Shown: piece by piece, positions 1 to 8,525 of the stretch
Numbering within the stretch: the first letter of the stretch is position 1
Layout of the letters: each line of letters opens with the position of its first letter
Assembly: GCF_014692495.1 (NCBI RefSeq)
Contig: NZ_JACOIJ010000009.1
Location: 1 to 64,000, forward strand
DNA from: Sphingobacterium litopenaei
Lineage (GTDB): Bacteria; Bacteroidota; Bacteroidia; Sphingobacteriales; Sphingobacteriaceae
DNA length: 64,000 nt
Reading direction: 5' to 3'
Program-made: the position numbers and the translations under genes
Notes under the pieces: generated by a model
Seen by the model: the letters and a program-made list of their open reading frames with translations, nothing else
Databases searched by the model: none
What the model was told of the DNA's origin: nothing

Positions 1-451
1 AATCAATTTCTAAAAGTCTGCCTGGCTCATGATCAAAATGCATAGTAGAATTACCTTTACGCAAATGATCCTGTAAAAGTTCACAGAATCTAGAATAACC
101 AAAACCATCCGGGTATTCAGAAATATAATCTTGCCACAACAATTGACGAGTTACACCTACACGGCGAAGTTCAGTAGTAAAATATTCATAATGGGATTCT
201 AAATGTAATTGTCTTGCATCTTTTACTACAGTCTCCTTTTTATCAATATTGAGATAAACTTGAAGATCATGGTCATTAAACAATAGAAGCTCCTGAATGC
301 TTAGGCCGCTAGAAGTAAAGGTTTTAATATACCCAGCTATCGTCCGTCTATTTATACCTGTCTCTCTTTCTATTGATCGTTGAGAAAAACCACGCTCGAC
401 AAACAGTAATATCTGTCTAATTTTTTGCATACTTAGAGGTTTATTTGCCAT
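1..451 (-). CDS. istA: IS21-family transposase IstA, N-terminal part
   Basis: An open frame of 150 codons starts at the ATG at 451 and continues past the window edge. The product begins MANKPLSMQKIRQILLF and continues with a helix-turn-helix (SQRSIERETGINRRTIAGY), the usual N-terminal DNA-binding domain of IstA. The region around residues 95-125 (RQLLWQDYISEYPDGFGYS) is typical of the linker before the DDE catalytic core, which lies outside the window. IstA is the DDE transposase that works with the ATPase IstB in IS21 cut-and-paste transposition. Confidence 0.85.
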   Translation of the reverse strand, partial: MANKPLSMQKIRQILLFVERGFSQRSIERETGINRRTIAGYIKTFTSSGLSIQELLLFNDHDLQVYLNIDKKETVVKDARQLHLESHYEYFTTELRRVGVTRQLLWQDYISEYPDGFGYSRFCELLQDHLRKGNSTMHFDHEPGRLLEID

Positions 452-504
452 AATTAGGAATATATCTGATCCCTAACTTAGCAATCATTTTATCTAAATA
501 TCCA

Positions 505-685
505 GTGGTGTACTTTGTCGCGGAATAATTGGTGTAGTATGCGCCGGAATGTCAGTTCAAAATATACATAAGATTATTCTAACTGATGAATCAAACCTGT
601 ACAACGCTATTAATTAGTGGTGTACTTTGGAGCGGAATGACTGGTGTACTTTGCTGTGGAATGGTGGTGTAGTATGGTCCGGAAT
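505..685. repeat. Five copies of an IS21 terminal repeat
   Basis: A motif TGGTGTA-(C/G)-T-(T/A)-TG, four variable bases, GGAAT occurs at about 505-526, 530-551, 618-639, 642-663 and 665-685, all in the same orientation. Two copies lie near istA and three at the outer tip. Multiple transposase-binding repeats at each end are known for IS21 elements, so I assign them to the IS end rather than to the plasmid origin next door. Confidence 0.7.
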
Positions 686-1316
686 ATTCACTGATAAACC
701 AAATAATTCCTCAATAGTAAAAATCAACATGAATGTTGTAGTTGCAAGACTTTTCATAAATTTCTGCAGGAATGAAAAACGTGAACCAATATATTATTCA
801 AAAATCAATACAAATATCAGGCTTATTACAAAAAGCAAAAATACCATCAAACTTTATATTTATTTATGTCTCTGGAGAAATGTAAATTTTCTTAGAAAGA
901 ATTTTGTAGAAATTTGTGATATTTTAGGGTTACCTAAATCCTATTATAATCCCAATAATTTTAAGAAGCACATAATTGAGGTAGCCTATCCCATTTTAAA
1001 AAAATTTGGTGATGTATGGTATGAATTAGAGGATACAAAAATATCTAAGAATAACAAGAATGAATACATACTAGAATGTAAAATTTACACTAAAGAGAAT
1101 GCAGAAAATGAGGCATTGAAGAAAAACAACATAATCAATATGATGAAGTTGCATTTCAATTTAAATGAAAAAGACATATCAGACATTAGTGACATTATAT
1201 CATCTACCTCTACTAAAGCGTTGTCAGAAAAAATAATATATATAAATGATAACCTAAAAGGTGTTCATAATAAGGCAGAATACGTAAAAAAAGCATTAAT
1301 CAATGAATTCAAGTAA
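627..1316 (+). pseudogene. Plasmid replication initiator (Rep_3/RepB type), N-terminus replaced by IS21 end
   Basis: The first about 21 codons lie inside the IS21 end repeats and are not native. From about residue 22 the protein looks like the second half of a Rep_3-family initiator: a second winged helix with KNTIKLYIYLCLW, then ICDILGLPKSYYNPNNFKKH and a C-terminal strand/helix part. These proteins bind iterons and open the plasmid origin. Family members are usually about 300 residues with two winged helices; most of the first one is missing. Iterons start six bases after the stop codon, which supports the assignment. The ORF is open but probably not a working initiator. Confidence 0.7.
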
Positions 1317-1321
1317 AAAAT

Positions 1322-1664
1322 GTTGGGTTTATTTAACAGAAGGAGTTATAAGTTGGGTTTTCTTACACGTAAATGTTGGGTTTCTTTAATACAAAGTTGG
1401 GTTTTCTTAATAGAAAAGTTGGGTTTTCTTAATAATTACGCCACAAAATTTAAAGATAAATAATTGAATAAAAGCGCTTTATAAGACTAAAAAATTTCCC
1501 TACAATATATCAATAGATTAACAAATATATTATCAAGTAAAATATGACAGCTGTTTAGTGAGAATTTCGCATTGTAAAAGTGGTATTTTTATTGATTTTC
1601 AATAAAATCAAATCTTTGATATTTTAGAATCAATAATGAAAAAGCGAAAGTTGGGTTTTCTTAA
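1322..1664 (+). repeat. Iterons of a plasmid-type replication origin
   Basis: The motif GTTGGGTTTTCTTAA, with small variations, occurs at 1322, 1352, 1375, 1396, 1418 and again at 1650. Spacing between the clustered copies falls to 21-23 bp, about two helical turns, as expected for initiator-binding iterons. They lie directly downstream of the truncated Rep gene, and AT-rich DNA follows. I infer a relic theta-type origin carried by an integrated or rearranged plasmid. Confidence 0.7.
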
Positions 1665-1698
1665 TAACTCATTAAAAAATTGAAATTAATATAATTTA

Positions 1699-1822
1699 TG
1701 TGACCTTTGGGTCACAAATTTTCGTTGTTTAGAGAATGATATAATTTAAATGCTTTAATATATATTATAATTACAGATTATGTTTTTTAAAAGTGATATT
1801 AGATTGTGACCCAAAGGTCACA
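1699..1822. repeat. Two inverted copies of an 18-bp near-palindrome
   Basis: TGTGACCTTTGGGTCACA at 1699-1716 and its exact reverse complement at 1805-1822. Each copy is itself an inverted repeat (TGTGACC / GGTCACA) around a 4-base asymmetric centre. The same core recurs at 17256-17272 and 17528-17544 in the other plasmid-like stretch. The form suggests an operator for a dimeric DNA-binding protein of the lost plasmid, but no such protein is encoded nearby. Confidence 0.7.
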
Positions 1823-1870
1823 AATGAAGATTGTAAATAATTCTTCATTGTCAGTTGGAAAATTGATACT

Positions 1871-1925
1871 TTGTTATATTGTTATATTGCTATATTGCTA
1901 TATTGTTATATTGTTATATTGTTAA
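1871..1925. repeat. 8-bp tandem array, unit TTGYTATA
   Basis: About six and a half head-to-tail copies of TTGTTATA or TTGCTATA, ending in a 15-base palindrome (ATTGTTA-A-TAACAAT, 1916-1930). A related array with unit TTACTTTG occurs three times at 16.6-17.7 kb. The 8-bp period and the nearby palindromes resemble plasmid control or partition sites; the role is unknown. Confidence 0.7.
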
Positions 1926-1958
1926 TAACAATGTAGCAACCAATGTAGTAAAAAGGTG
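1926..1958 (+). repeat. 33-bp inverted repeat, left copy
   Basis: This copy begins TAACAATGTAGCAACC and is matched perfectly, in reverse complement, by 16320-16352. It contains two direct CAATGTAG blocks separated by 4 bases. The two copies bracket 14.4 kb that holds the IS3, IS982 and IS1634 sequences and the SusCD cluster. Confidence 0.85.
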
Positions 1959-2092
1959 ATGTCTACCCCAAGATCTTTTACTTTAGAGACATTGTATTTA
2001 ACAAACTATTATTTAACGTGAGTTCGGTTTAAGCAGCAAGGAATATGATACTCCCTATTTGTTGGACAACTTTTTACTAAACTAAGATATAA

Positions 2093-2943
2093 TTACGATA
2101 CATTTTTAATTTCCTGATAGAACTTTTCATCCGGTGTTATTCGTCCTAAGGACTTATGCCTTCTTTCGGAGTTGTAAAATGATACGTACTCTTTAATCTG
2201 CCTGTACAGATCCACACCCCCATTGGTGGATTGAGATATATTTTCTCTCTTTTAAGTGATCCCCAGAATCTTTCAATGTAGATATTATCCAATGCTCTAC
2301 CCTTGCCGTCCATCGATATTTTTACCTCATTTTTCTGCAAGACTTTCACAAAAACTTCAGATGTAAACTGAGACCCCTGATCGGTATTGAATATCTCGGG
2401 CTTACCATGCCTTTGGATCGTATCTATCAAAACATCCCTACACCATTCGGCATTCATCGTATTGGATACCTCCCAGCCCATTATCTTTCGGCTAAATACG
2501 TCGATGATAGCAAACATATACATAAAGCCTTTAAACATGGGTATGTACGTGATATCTGCCTGCCATACCTGAGCAGGCCTTTCGATCTTAAGGTTCCGGA
2601 GAAGGTACGGAAATTTATAGTCTGCCTTATTTGATTTGCTCAAGTTCTTTTTAGGATGTATGGTTTTCAGGTTCATGAGCTTATACAGCCTACGAACGCG
2701 CTTATATCCGACTAAATAACCTAGATCTTGTCTCAAATAATCTGTCATCCGCTCTACCCCGTAGAATGGACAATCCAGGAATTTGCGATCTATCGCATTC
2801 ATAACCTGTAAGTTGAATAGGGATTCCCCCTTGGGTTTAAAATAATAACTGCTACGGGGTAACTCCATAACCTTGCACTGTCTGTAAACGCTCATTTTCT
2901 TATAGGATGGGCAAACAAGCCCGCGTTTCTCTTCTAAGCTCAT
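2093..2943 (-). pseudogene. IS3-family transposase OrfB, frameshifted near the C-terminus
   Basis: The ORF starting at 2943 encodes an integrase-core DDE transposase: an HTH_21-like N-terminus, then QVWQADITYIPM (first Asp), FNTDQGSQFTS (second Asp) and DNIYIERFWGSLKRE (Glu). After LNPP the reading frame goes wrong and ends at 2146. In another frame the expected ending continues (GGVDLYRQIKEYVSFYNSE..., RITPDEKFYQEIKNVS) to a stop at 2093. One base is missing beside a run of five C at 2217-2221. The ATG overlaps the orfA stop (ATGA), the usual IS3 arrangement. Confidence 0.8.
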
Positions 2944-3224
2944 TTGCCCAATACTTTTTTTAAGAAATCAACCTGTATCTGTAGTTCCCCAATCTTGGAA
3001 TAAAGCTCTTTCTCTTTGGAATCATCCTTTATCGGGCTTTTCTCTGTGGTAAAAACCGATTCTGCATTATCTAGAAACTCCCGCTTCCAGCTGTTGATCT
3101 GTGTTGGGTGTAACTCGTATTTAACAGCCAGTTCCTGGATGGTCTGCTGCTCCTTGATGGCTTCTATGGCTACCTTCGCCTTAAAGCTTGCACTGAATTT
3201 CCTGCGTTCTTTTTTCATTCTCAA
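2940..3224 (-). CDS. IS3-family transposase OrfA (HTH)
   Basis: A 94-residue HTH_Tnp_1 protein: KRRKFSASFKAKVAIEAIKE, then QELAVKYELHPTQINSWKRE as the helix-turn-helix, and a C-terminal leucine-zipper-like helix. It binds the IS ends and is normally made both alone and as an OrfAB fusion by frameshifting. It overlaps orfB by four bases. Length is normal for the family and the frame is intact. Confidence 0.85.
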   Translation of the reverse strand: MRMKKERRKFSASFKAKVAIEAIKEQQTIQELAVKYELHPTQINSWKREFLDNAESVFTTEKSPIKDDSKEKELYSKIGELQIQVDFLKKVLGK

Positions 3225-3232
3225 CTGCTAAT

Positions 3233-3502
3233 TTAAACATTTATGCAGTTGTCCAATATTTGGGTAGTATTACAGAATAATTGATTTTCTTGCTGTTCAA
3301 ACTGAATGTTTAAAGAAGGTTTTTTAGGAAAAAAAGCATAGGCTGCCAAAGCTCCTAAAATATTTAACAAGAAGTTGTTTACCGACCTGTGTCTGGTATG
3401 TTGTAGCTTGCAAATGTTCTTTAGTTCATCATTTACACATTCAATAATCGCTCTTTTTCGGAGCATTATTTTATCGGTTTGACTTAAGTTCATTCCTTTC
3501 AT
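3233..3502 (-). pseudogene. IS982-family transposase, C-terminal fragment
   Basis: The 89-residue frame contains DKIMLRKRAIIECVNDELKN, RHRSVNNFLLNILGALAAY and FFPKKPSL, the conserved C-terminal block of IS982 transposases, including the catalytic Glu region. The N-terminal two-thirds, with the first two Asp residues, are absent. Upstream the gene is cut by the IS1634-family element at 3510, and downstream by the IS3 end at 3258, which supplies its last residues. Remnant only. Confidence 0.75.
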
Positions 3503-3509
3503 ATTTTTT

Positions 3510-5113
3510 CCTGACTTGTCCGGTCTAATTTAGGAAACTTTATAAGTTGCTGATAATGTTGCCATTAGTTCTTTAAAAATCGTGTTTTGCTGACCTAAAG
3601 TGTAAAAATGCTTAAAATCAGGCAAATTAAGTATAGTAAAGGGTCGACATCTGTACAAGTTTATGAAATCAAGAATCGTAAACGTGTTATTGTTCGGCAC
3701 ATTGGCACAGCTAGAGATTCAGATGAACTAAAAAAATTGATCACCTTAGCTCAAGATTTCATAAAGAAATTTAGTAGTCAGCTATTTCTTTATCAGGATG
3801 TTAATTCTAACTATATCATAAATGTTAAACAGACTGAATTCTTAGGTATTTATTATGGTTTTGTTTATGAATTAATTCATAAGTTATTCATTTCTATAGG
3901 ATTTGATAAAATACAGAATCCATTTTTATTGGATTTAGTAATTATTAGGATGCTAGAGCCAGCCTCTAAACTTCGTTCGGTAAGTTTAATAGAAGAATAT
4001 TTTGGTGTAAAGTATCATCGACAGCGATATTATGAATCTGCACCACTTTGGTTATCCTTAAAATCTAAAGTTGAGACAATTGCTGTTAAATTTGCACAGA
4101 AACATTATTTATTTGATTATAATCTAGTTTTTTATGATGTAACTACTTTATATTTTGAAACTTTTGAATCGGATGATCTACGTAAAAATGGTTTTTCAAA
4201 GGATAGTAAGTCGCAACAACCTCAGATTCTTATTGGATTAATGGTCACCAAAGAAGGAATTCCAGTTGCTTATGATGTATTCCCAGGCAACACTTTTGAA
4301 GGACACACCTTCATACCCATGATCGAGAAGTTTATTTCTAAATATAATGTGAAATCATTTACGGTTGTTGCTGATGCAGCTATGATTAGCCATCATAATA
4401 GTAATCAGCTGAATCTGAAGGGTATCAACTTTATTGTAGTTGCTCGACTACGCAACCTTTCAACTAACTTACTAGAAGACATTAACAAATCACTAGTGCG
4501 AAAAGACGGTCAAAGCATTCGAATAAAGACCGAGAATGGAGACTTAATTTGCAGTTATTCCTCCGTAAGTTACCGAAAAGATAAATATGAGATGGAAAAG
4601 CAAATCGAAAAGGCAAACTATTTAATTGCAAATCCAGGAAAAAGTAAAAAACTAAAGTTTACTAAAGCAACGGGTGAAAAGTTAGAACTCAATCAAGGAC
4701 TTATTGATAAGACAATAAAATTATTAGGTGTTAAGGGTTATTACACTAATTTGAAAGAGTCTCAAGTTAGTAATCAGATGATTATCGAGAGATATCGCGA
4801 ATTATACCGAGTAGAACAAGCATTTAGAATTACTAAAAGTGATTTACAAACTAGGCCAATTTTCCATTATAAGGAAGAACCAATAAAACTCCATGTGCTA
4901 ATTTGTTTCATCGCTTTATTCAGTTCTAAGCATATAGAGTTAAAAACGGAAACATCAATAAAGAGCTTTATGCACGAATGCAAAAAAATAACAGATGCAC
5001 GATTAAAAAACAAAATTACAAACGAAGAAATAAAAATGAGAGCTACCAGAACTCCTGAAATACTCAATTTTCTAACAAAATTGAACCTGCTGACCTAAAT
5101 TGGACAAGTCAGG
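3510..5113 (+). mobile_element. IS1634-family insertion sequence
   Basis: Perfect 12-bp terminal inverted repeats, CCTGACTTGTCC (3510-3521) and GGACAAGTCAGG (5102-5113), enclose one intact transposase gene; total length is 1.6 kb. The similarity continues more loosely inward (TAATTTAGG near the left end, CCTAAATT near the right). No target-site duplication is obvious, and the flanks do not join up into the interrupted IS982 gene, so the locus has rearranged since insertion. Confidence 0.8.
3608..5098 (+). CDS. IS1634-family DDE transposase
   Basis: A 496-residue transposase of the IS4 superfamily. The N-terminus (KGSTSVQVYEIKN, VIVRHIGTA) is the usual IS1634 opening. The DDE core is visible: FYDVTTLYFETF (first Asp, about residue 178), TVVADAAMIS (second Asp, about 256), and ERYRELYRVEQAFRITKSDL (YREK-like motif with the catalytic Glu). 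Frame and length look complete, so this copy may be active. It is the only gene between the element's inverted repeats. Confidence 0.85.
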   Translation: MLKIRQIKYSKGSTSVQVYEIKNRKRVIVRHIGTARDSDELKKLITLAQDFIKKFSSQLFLYQDVNSNYIINVKQTEFLGIYYGFVYELIHKLFISIGFDKIQNPFLLDLVIIRMLEPASKLRSVSLIEEYFGVKYHRQRYYESAPLWLSLKSKVETIAVKFAQKHYLFDYNLVFYDVTTLYFETFESDDLRKNGFSKDSKSQQPQILIGLMVTKEGIPVAYDVFPGNTFEGHTFIPMIEKFISKYNVKSFTVVADAAMISHHNSNQLNLKGINFIVVARLRNLSTNLLEDINKSLVRKDGQSIRIKTENGDLICSYSSVSYRKDKYEMEKQIEKANYLIANPGKSKKLKFTKATGEKLELNQGLIDKTIKLLGVKGYYTNLKESQVSNQMIIERYRELYRVEQAFRITKSDLQTRPIFHYKEEPIKLHVLICFIALFSSKHIELKTETSIKSFMHECKKITDARLKNKITNEEIKMRATRTPEILNFLTKLNLLT

Positions 5114-5413
5114 AACTTGTAGCTCACACAGTGGCTAAACACTGACAAATTCCTGTCAAACTAAAAAAGGCCGCCTCAATTATTTTGAGACGGCCTCATT
5201 CAACCATTGACACAGTTTATTTTACACTCCCGAAGGTTACTGCTATGTTATTTTAAAATATCTTTAGCAGTAGCCTTCATTATTTGTAGAAATTTTCGTT
5301 TTATTATACCATTAACTTTCCCCACTTTAAAATCATTCTCTATATTTATTAAATCCACTTTTATCACTTATTTAAGTATGCTTTAATTTATATTCCCTAA
5401 TTTTTCAACTGTC
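5114..5413. other. Intergenic stretch with IS256-like end remnant and a long hairpin
   Basis: No gene is seen. At 5208-5231 lies TGACACAGTTTATTTTACAC plus four bases, matching 17150-17173 at 21 of 24 positions. This looks like the terminal repeat of an IS256-type element, now without its transposase. Directly beside it, 5232-5245 and 5265-5278 can pair as a 14-base stem (GAAGGTTACTGCTA against TAGCAGTAGCCTTC, one mismatch) with a 19-base AT-rich loop. Confidence 0.45.
5169..5195 (-). terminator. Hairpin terminator, minus strand
   Basis: GGCCGCCTCAA and TTGAGACGGCC form an 11-base stem with one mismatch and a short loop. On the minus strand it is followed by CCTTTTTTAG, so it would stop transcripts coming from the sulfatase side. 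It may originally have belonged to an IS256-like element whose end lies just beside it (5208-5231). Confidence 0.55.
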
Positions 5414-6916
5414 TTATTTTTCAACTGTTTTTGAAGGTACGGGACTGCTGCTGCTTTTTATACGAGTATGTAAAATCTCCTTTAATTCAGTTGCTATACT
5501 CTGAACTTCTTTTACTGCAATTAGGTTATTCTTTTCCCCAATATCATCAATTAAATGGTAAAGTTCATAGCTATCTTGGCGCCAATTGTATATAAGTTTG
5601 AAGAAGCCTTTCCTTACCGCTGATTTATAGTTAAAGCCATCGCCATCATTCTGGGTCCATTTATTTGGAGTATGAAAAAATAATGGTCTACTATCCGTAT
5701 CATTCTTTGTTTTTCCATCTAGATACCCCATAGCAGATCTACCATCGATTTTTTGCGGTAATGCACTATATCTGACTTTACTCATGTCTAAAATAGTAGG
5801 GAATATATCCTCAATAATAACAGGCGTGTCAATTCTTTTTCCCTTTACATTTCCTTTAGTGCCTTTTATGATCAGCGGCACTCTTATGCCACCTTCATAA
5901 ATTGAACCCTTTCCTGAGCGTAACGGCGCATTATGCGTATGGGGCTCTCCATCTCGTGGTGGAGTAAGGCTTAATCCTCCATTATCGCTAATGAATATGA
6001 TGTGCGTGTTATCTATAATTGCATGTTTTTCTAAGTATGCTAAAATATCACCCAAGCTCTTATCCATCCCTTCAATCATTGAGGCATACTTGGCTTCATT
6101 CTTACTCAAGCCCTGCGCTAGGTATTTTTCATAATACCTATTGTCTGCCATCAACGGGTCGTGAAGGGCATAATGACCTAAATTTAAAAAGAAGGGCAGC
6201 TTATTTTTGACGGGATAGTCTAGCGCTTTTAAAGCTTCCAAAGTCAGTGCCTCCGTCAAATAAATATCTTTACCAAAATATTCCTGCATATTTTCAACCC
6301 CATGGTAGTCTGCTGTATTTCTTCCAAAATTCTCTTTACCCAAAAAGCTGGCAGGTCTACCCGTGGATGTGCCTGCAATATTGACGATAAATCCTAAAGA
6401 ATAAGGATTTGATCCAGGCGTTCCAGATGAGGCCCAGTGCGCTTTTCCTGCATGAATGGTAAAATAGCCGTTGTCTTTTAGAATTTGAGATATGGGGGTT
6501 GCATAAGCCGTATGGGGGATACCTGGAACTGGGCTAAGTCCATTGTGATTCCATTTGGGTTCAGCAAATTGCTTGTCTTTTTGGCCCGTAGGAGCATCTT
6601 TGAAAGGTGATGTCCAGTTGGTTACCTGATGTTGAAGGACATTCATACCTGTTAGTAAGCTCACGCGCGATGGCGTACAGACCGGTGTACTATAAGCGTT
6701 TGTAAAGGCAACACCCATTTTAGCCAATTTCTGCATATTTGGGGTGCTATAGATTTTATTATATGCGCTTAGCGCCGAATCAAAAGGATATGAGGTATCC
6801 TGCCAGCCCATATCATCTACCATAAATACAATAATATTAGGTTTCTTCTGCGCTTGAAGCATACTTATGTTTACAAGCAGGATTATTATAAAGGCAAATT
6901 TTAGTCTTCTTTTCAT
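5414..6916 (-). CDS. Secreted sulfatase (S1 family)
   Basis: A 500-residue arylsulfatase-type enzyme with a signal peptide (residues 1-22, ending MLQAQ). Metal-binding Asp34-Asp35 sit in VDDMGW. Cys80 in VCTPSRVSLLTG is the residue converted to formylglycine by the anaerobic or aerobic maturation enzymes; neither is in the window. GKAHWAS and the metal site FISDNGG are also present. It would remove sulfate esters from a polysaccharide in the periplasm or at the cell surface. It lies one base after the fucosidase gene, in one operon, so a sulfated fucose-containing glycan is the likely substrate. Length is normal for S1; subfamily cannot be set by eye. Confidence 0.9.
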   Translation of the reverse strand: MKRRLKFAFIIILLVNISMLQAQKKPNIIVFMVDDMGWQDTSYPFDSALSAYNKIYSTPNMQKLAKMGVAFTNAYSTPVCTPSRVSLLTGMNVLQHQVTNWTSPFKDAPTGQKDKQFAEPKWNHNGLSPVPGIPHTAYATPISQILKDNGYFTIHAGKAHWASSGTPGSNPYSLGFIVNIAGTSTGRPASFLGKENFGRNTADYHGVENMQEYFGKDIYLTEALTLEALKALDYPVKNKLPFFLNLGHYALHDPLMADNRYYEKYLAQGLSKNEAKYASMIEGMDKSLGDILAYLEKHAIIDNTHIIFISDNGGLSLTPPRDGEPHTHNAPLRSGKGSIYEGGIRVPLIIKGTKGNVKGKRIDTPVIIEDIFPTILDMSKVRYSALPQKIDGRSAMGYLDGKTKNDTDSRPLFFHTPNKWTQNDGDGFNYKSAVRKGFFKLIYNWRQDSYELYHLIDDIGEKNNLIAVKEVQSIATELKEILHTRIKSSSSPVPSKTVEK

Positions 6917-6917
6917 C

Positions 6918-8333
6918 TTATTTATTACTGTATAGTGAGAAATTAATGATTTTAGGTGTGGCCCTACTTGAAGTTACCCTCACACGCCAATTATTTGCAA
7001 TAATAGGCATTTCTAATTTTTTAATGTACTTATGTCCTACAGCCGTTCCTGAATCTATTATCTTCCATGATTTACCCATCTTGACCTCTACCGCAAATTC
7101 CATTATTCGGTGGCCATAAGCTATATCTTCTTGTAGCATGATATGTGTGACAGGTATTTTTTTTTCGTTTTTAATTACGGCAATAAGTCCATCCGAATTC
7201 ACTTTTGCGATAGGATTATCAAATAAGCGATTTATTTCTTTCCCAAATTCCTCTAATCTTTTAAAATCTCCAGCAGGGACTAGTCCCGATGTATCGGGCG
7301 TTATGCCTAAAATAAGAGTAGAATTTCGACCTACAGATTTCAGATACATATCCACTAAATCTGCTAGGGGATAAACGCTATTCTCGTCGCCTGGCTCCCA
7401 GAACCATTCATGTCTACCATTGTGCCCACGTAGTGGTGCATCCGACATAGCGGGGACGAAATATTTGCCATCTGCATCACCATGCTTTAATAGGTGGTAT
7501 TTATTCTTACTTATTTCTGAAGGTGCAGATTCGCCAGATCCTGTAAAGTTAAAAGGAAATGTGGACCAATTCGGGTAGCCAACAGTTCCGCTTTCAGACC
7601 CTGCCCAACGTGCCTGGGCAAGCTGATCATTATGATAGAAAAGACAATTGGGTTGCAGCTTTTTAACAATAGGAAGCACATCGGGCGCACCCTTATCGGG
7701 ATGGCTTGCCCCGCCGTCAAACCATATTTCAAAAAGTTCGCCATAATTGCTACAGATTTCTTCAACCATACCTTCAGCCATTAGGTTATAATGGGCTTGC
7801 CTATTTTCCTGCATTTCCCCATCTCCCTGCACCCTAAAATCATGCACTCCAAAAAAGCTATTCCACCTTATTCCAAGATAAACCCCAGGCTTAATATCAT
7901 GTTTTCTACATGCCTGAACAAAATCTTTAACAAGATCAGCCTTTCCGTCTTTATAATTTAACTGACTAATATTGTACGGGTTGTATTTAGAGGGGAATAA
8001 GGCAAAGCCTGTCTCATGGGTAGCTGTAATTATAGCAAATTTCGCACCCATGGCCTTGGCACTTAGCACCCACTGCTCCACATCCAGCTTACTAGGATTA
8101 AAAATTTGGATGTCTTGAACCGGCATAAGTCTATTTTTACTTTGATTGTATTTAACACCATCAAAGACATGAAGATCATAGTGAAAGACTGCTCCTAACT
8201 CCGCTCTTTGCCAGTCTACTTGAGTAGAACTTGGCAGAATTATTTCCTGTGCATATAATTCAGTGCTTAGTATATTAAAAAAACTCATGCACAGTAAACC
8301 TAAGTAGTATTTCAACAAGTTTTGTATTCTCAT
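6918..8333 (-). CDS. Alpha-L-fucosidase, GH29
   Basis: A 471-residue protein with a signal peptide (cleavage near LYAQE, residue 29). GH29 marks: LGAVFHYDLHVF near the N-terminus, NPSKLDVEQWVLSAKAMGAKFAIITATHETGF (positions about 80-110), KPGVYLGIRWNSF, and LFEIWFDGGASHP, whose Asp is the expected nucleophile. A C-terminal beta domain follows. GH29 enzymes cleave terminal alpha-L-fucose with retention. First gene of a two-gene minus-strand operon with the sulfatase, divergent from the fecI/fecR/susCD genes. Confidence 0.85.
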   Translation of the reverse strand: MRIQNLLKYYLGLLCMSFFNILSTELYAQEIILPSSTQVDWQRAELGAVFHYDLHVFDGVKYNQSKNRLMPVQDIQIFNPSKLDVEQWVLSAKAMGAKFAIITATHETGFALFPSKYNPYNISQLNYKDGKADLVKDFVQACRKHDIKPGVYLGIRWNSFFGVHDFRVQGDGEMQENRQAHYNLMAEGMVEEICSNYGELFEIWFDGGASHPDKGAPDVLPIVKKLQPNCLFYHNDQLAQARWAGSESGTVGYPNWSTFPFNFTGSGESAPSEISKNKYHLLKHGDADGKYFVPAMSDAPLRGHNGRHEWFWEPGDENSVYPLADLVDMYLKSVGRNSTLILGITPDTSGLVPAGDFKRLEEFGKEINRLFDNPIAKVNSDGLIAVIKNEKKIPVTHIMLQEDIAYGHRIMEFAVEVKMGKSWKIIDSGTAVGHKYIKKLEMPIIANNWRVRVTSSRATPKIINFSLYSNK

Positions 8334-8525
8334 AAATATGTTAAAAAATATCGTTTATTTCTTATAGGACGATTAACACTCTCAGGAGAATGACTCTAAT
8401 TAAATATTATTTTTATAAAACGATTTTGATGTGCCGATTTGAAAAACAATTACTAATATTGTCAGTAATAACTAATTTGAATCCTGCAAGAGTGAATAGT
8501 AATTGTACTATTATACCTTTAGATT

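Larger units (their letters stand above)
1..690 (-). mobile_element. IS21-family element, left end and start of istA (runs off the window)
   Basis: The istA gene reads leftward off the window edge. Upstream of it, 452 to about 690 carries repeated about 22-bp blocks of the kind IS21 elements have inside their ends. The tip is probably near 690, where the minus strand begins TGAATATTCCGG; IS21 ends usually start with TG. The element sits directly against the truncated plasmid replication gene and appears to have removed its 5' part. The second end and istB are outside the window. Confidence 0.75.
1317..2059. other. Gene-free plasmid-like stretch
   Basis: No convincing coding frame is present. 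The stretch contains the iterons, two inverted copies of an 18-bp palindrome-like block, an array of 8-bp repeats and one copy of a 33-bp inverted repeat. The last 100 bases before the IS3 element (1959-2059) may be the distal end of the IS982 remnant whose coding scrap lies on the far side of IS3. That last point is a guess. Confidence 0.6.
2060..3258 (-). mobile_element. IS3-family insertion sequence
   Basis: Two overlapping frames, orfA and orfB, lie between terminal inverted repeats TGTTGGACAACT (2060-2071) and AGTTGTCCAATA (3247-3258), which differ at one base. Length is about 1.2 kb, normal for IS3. The right end abuts the end of an IS982 transposase scrap, so IS3 probably landed in that older element. 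No target duplication could be called with confidence. orfB carries a frameshift, so this copy is probably inactive unless that is a base-calling error. Confidence 0.8.

Noticed and set aside
1699..1822. Rho-independent terminators
   Set aside because: The arms are short, have no T-tract, and the same box recurs beside tandem arrays, so an operator-like role fits better.
2146..2943. Programmed frameshift in IS3 orfB
   Set aside because: Programmed shifts in IS3 occur between orfA and orfB, not near the end of orfB; the break beside C5 is better read as a mutation or base-calling error.
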